Source: JBKBIP01 sp046297495
Lineage (GTDB): Bacteria; Planctomycetota; Planctomycetia; Gemmatales; Gemmataceae
DNA: 64,000 nucleotides
Assembly (NCBI GenBank): GCA_046297495.1
Contig: JBKBIP010000024.1
Span: forward strand, 1-64,000
Reading direction: 5' to 3'
Of the stretch, positions 61,509-64,000 are shown in pieces; the stretch's first letter is position 1; every line of letters starts with the position of its first letter. The notes beneath the pieces are model-generated. The model ran no database searches. It was given only the letters and a program-made list of their open reading frames with translations, and had not been told where the DNA came from. The translations under genes and the position numbers were made by a program.

Positions 61509-64000
61509 GCGCAAACACCGGCGCGTAGCTGGAACGCTTGAGAATATAAGCCCTGTCCATGCAGATAGCGAACCAGACGCTGGATTAAATCGCGTTCGCG
61601 GGTAGCGGCGGCGTCATCAAGATGGTCGAGCGCTCCGTGCCACTGACCGCGACGGATGAGAGTGCCAGGGTCCCCGAAGAGAATCAGCTTGTCCCGGGTC
61701 CGCGTCAGGGCCAAGGGGAGCGCGTTAGGGTCCGTGCCGAACGAAACGGCACGATGCGTGTGGCTGCGGGTCAAGCTCACCAGCACAGTTCGGTACTCCC
61801 GCTGCCGTGTCTCTTGCGGGATGGCGACATGGTGTTCCAAACCCGTATCACGCAATAAGGGGGACTGGCCAATCAAGGCACGGATCAACTCCACTTGAGC
61901 AGGATACAAGGCCAACACACCGACAGAGGCATCGGCCAAGCTCGTCAAGGAGATATCGCCATTCCGCGCCAGCTCCTCCAACATGCGGACCACGGCTTGG
62001 GCCTCGGCGTAGTTGACAATCCCTTGAGCCGGCAGACAGGCACGCCACTCCCGAGGCAGTCGCTCGACGTGTCGAGGATTGGCCAGATGACATTCCAGCC
62101 CCGCGCCGCCCCGGTCGGGACGCTTGCGGTCATTGGCGCGTCCTGGTCGGTGGCTCGGTTCCTTGTCCGGCGGCGGCACTGGCACGAATTCCACTGGTGT
62201 TGGCGTGTCCGCGTCAAGGGCCGATGTCTCCACCGGCCAACGGTAGCTGCCATTGTAGAGCAAATCACTGACAATGGCTGCCAAGGGGAAGCGCATGCGG
62301 TGCGGCACGGGCAGCCATGCCGTCCGGCCCCAATCGCGGATGGGCAGATGTCGGCGCGCCCACTCCTCGGCCGCGTCGCGCGTCCAGCCGGCGGCGCGGT
62401 CGAACTCCAAGCCGAAGGTTCGCCAATAGGTGACACTAGGATGCCGTGCTTCGCTCCGTTCCCGGATCGAACCGACCAGCTCGCGCACTCCCGGCGCCAG
62501 CGCTACCGCGGAGCCGCGCGAGCCGGGTGTGTCAGACAGCCGCAACACCAACCGCTGTTCCTCCGCGCACCAGCTCAGCGCGTGGCCAGCTGCCTGGACG
62601 GGCAGCTCTTCTAATTCCTGGAACAGAAATTCCTTGGCCTCGCCGATGGTCATGGACGGCGGAAAGACCACTTCGACCAAGCGTGGCTCCGTCCTTGGCA
62701 AGGTGAGGATGTGTAGCTCGATTTCCGGTCGATCCACCAACGGTTCGCATTCGATCCACGGACGTTGTTCCGGGAGGAACGGCGCGAGCTGGCAGCGCAA
62801 GCAGTCGTTTTCTTGAACCCATGTATAAGGCCAGCGGCTGGGGTCGCAATGAAGCTGGTCCCAGAGACGCTGGAAGAAGCTGACAGGTGGGGCGGAGTTG
62901 TCCGCCGAGGATGGGGAAGCCGACTTGCCTTTTCCGGCAGCGTGCTCGCCGTTGGCTGGCTCGGTCGTGTCCTGGTGCCTGGTGGGTTCGCCTACCAACA
63001 CCCAGCGCCGTGCCCAGCGCGCGACGTGCAAAAACTCAGCTTCGCTGATCAACTGAGCGTCTTCCAGAATCAACCAATCAAACTCTCGGAAATGAGAATT
63101 CTCTGAGTTGAAATGCTCATCACTTTCCCATCCGCGCGGCGTGGCCAGGACCACATTCATGTATTGCAACAATCGTTGCGGCAGAGAGGCGCGCAATTGC
63201 TCCAGGCACTCGGCCCAGTCGTGAGCGAACAAGCGGTCTTGTTCGAAGCGTTCGCGCAACGCTTGCCAGGCTATCCGAGCCTCGGCAACCGCTCGCGGCG
63301 CGCAGGTGGCGGGGCGCGGCGCGCGGGGCGCCAGCTCCACCAAGCGCTGGTGCCATTTTTCTTGAACGATCTGCTGTTCCTGTCGCAACGCCGCCAATTG
63401 ATGATCGATGTGGGACTGGCGCCGTGTTACTTCAGCGTTGATGAGCCGGTCCCGATCCGCCGCGAAAACCGCGTTCGCTTGCTGACGCTCGCCGCTGAGG
63501 CAGAGGTTCTCAGCTTCGAGTTCGGCTTTCTCGCGCAGGAGTTGGCGGCGCTGTTCCGCGATACTGGCGTGTCGCGCGGGAATCCCCCGCAGCGTGGCCC
63601 GCCACCAAGCGAGCGTCCACCAGCAGCCCTGCTCTTTGGCTGTGACAAGCGGTTGAAGCGCCTCCAGTTGACTTTCCACTTGAGCCAATTCTTGCTGACA
63701 CTTGCTCAAGCGTTCTTGCAAAGCGGCCAGTGCGCAATCGAGACGTTGTACTGTCTCATCGTGCTGTTTCGCGCGGCAGCACAACTCGGCCAATCGGTCG
63801 TGCGGCGTTCCCGCCAAGGCTGGCTCGGTCTCATGCTGAATTTCCAGCGCCACGGCATCACGCTGTTTCGTCAACCGTCGCGCTTCCCCCTCCAGATGTT
63901 GCCAACGAGTTGCCAATTCCTCCAGAATCGACCAAAGCGGTTCGTCTCGGTCCCAACGGTGTTGGAGTTGTTCAAGGTCGATGATTTGTCGCCGGGTCTG
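61505..64000 (-). CDS. UPF1-like superfamily 1 helicase with long coiled coil (5' end missing)
   Basis: 831 residues are visible and the frame runs off the right edge, so the start and Walker A are outside. The visible N-terminal 210 residues are heptad-rich coiled coil (QQELAQVESQLEALQPLV, REKAELEAENLCLSGERQQ). Helicase motifs follow: II as LILEDAQLISE, III as WVLVGEPTRHQD, IV-like HRMRFPLAAIVSDLLYNG, then VGVLALYPAQVELIRALI, V as REYRTVLVSLTRS and VI as LPLALTRTRDKLILFGD. Order and sequence fit UPF1/Dna2-type SF1 enzymes. Motif II has Glu-Asp where the family has Asp-Glu. Translationally coupled to the winged-helix gene downstream. Confidence 0.85.
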   Translation of the reverse strand, partial: QTRRQIIDLEQLQHRWDRDEPLWSILEELATRWQHLEGEARRLTKQRDAVALEIQHETEPALAGTPHDRLAELCCRAKQHDETVQRLDCALAALQERLSKCQQELAQVESQLEALQPLVTAKEQGCWWTLAWWRATLRGIPARHASIAEQRRQLLREKAELEAENLCLSGERQQANAVFAADRDRLINAEVTRRQSHIDHQLAALRQEQQIVQEKWHQRLVELAPRAPRPATCAPRAVAEARIAWQALRERFEQDRLFAHDWAECLEQLRASLPQRLLQYMNVVLATPRGWESDEHFNSENSHFREFDWLILEDAQLISEAEFLHVARWARRWVLVGEPTRHQDTTEPANGEHAAGKGKSASPSSADNSAPPVSFFQRLWDQLHCDPSRWPYTWVQENDCLRCQLAPFLPEQRPWIECEPLVDRPEIELHILTLPRTEPRLVEVVFPPSMTIGEAKEFLFQELEELPVQAAGHALSWCAEEQRLVLRLSDTPGSRGSAVALAPGVRELVGSIRERSEARHPSVTYWRTFGLEFDRAAGWTRDAAEEWARRHLPIRDWGRTAWLPVPHRMRFPLAAIVSDLLYNGSYRWPVETSALDADTPTPVEFVPVPPPDKEPSHRPGRANDRKRPDRGGAGLECHLANPRHVERLPREWRACLPAQGIVNYAEAQAVVRMLEELARNGDISLTSLADASVGVLALYPAQVELIRALIGQSPLLRDTGLEHHVAIPQETRQREYRTVLVSLTRSHTHRAVSFGTDPNALPLALTRTRDKLILFGDPGTLIRRGQWHGALDHLDDAAATRERDLIQRLVRYLHGQGLYSQAFQLRAGVCA

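Overview
The window reads as a high-GC chromosomal segment of a planctomycete, most likely of the Gemmata/Pirellula side of the phylum. The reasons are the family content: a PVC-type membrane-bound dehydrogenase with HEAT repeats and a c-type haem, DUF1549/DUF1553 proteins beside DUF1501 proteins, a DUF1080 protein, PQQ-like and WD40 propellers, FHA and Ser/Thr kinase proteins, an SppA-type peptidase, and many long secreted proteins. Genus cannot be fixed from sequence reading alone. A run of 99 Ns inside one gene shows a draft or metagenome assembly. I saw no rRNA, tRNA, CRISPR array, transposase or prophage gene.

Layout. 1-14.1 kb is mostly minus-strand: the edge of a secreted tandem-repeat protein, the PVC dehydrogenase, an ABC-2 permease divergent from a LysR regulator, a secreted esterase, a MoxR ATPase divergent from a membrane protein, a PQQ-like propeller, YebC and a TPR protein. 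14.5-21.4 kb holds a MazG-like pyrophosphohydrolase, a DUF11 adhesin-like protein, a RimI-like acetyltransferase, then minus-strand PhoX-like, SurE and FHA genes and a small membrane protein. 21.8-31.0 kb is a plus-strand respiratory cluster: dihaem cytochrome c, cytochrome oxidase subunits II and I (A2-type), haem A synthase, haem O synthase, subunits III and IV, SCO, DUF420 and a small membrane protein; these cover synthesis, metallation and assembly of one aa3-type oxidase. 31-41.5 kb has an NPCBM protein, a WD40/kinase pair, a DUF1549 protein carrying the N gap, CobS and a large secreted glycosidase-like protein. 41.7-43.4 kb is a compact YbjQ-YbjQ-PrsW operon. 43.6-53.4 kb has a GT39 glycosyltransferase, DUF1501, DUF1080, and a DUF1549-DUF1501-EF-hand operon. 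53.6-64 kb has SppA, a second DUF11 protein, a kelch-like protein divergent from a sugar-type ABC permease, and at the right edge a UPF1-like SF1 helicase translationally coupled to a winged-helix protein.

The most unusual non-coding signal is a dispersed family of 45-55 bp palindromes with arms close to GATTCATCGGTTCGCGC / GCGCGAACCGATGAATC and unrelated loops. Ten clear copies plus partial ones sit mostly 9-70 bp after stop codons, including inside operons, and several copies differ by compensating changes in both arms, which suggests a conserved stem. Other long-arm inverted repeats (3852-3973, 14312-14410, 41535-41622) and a duplicated G-rich element (20944-21010 and 43458-43528) also occupy intergenic DNA.
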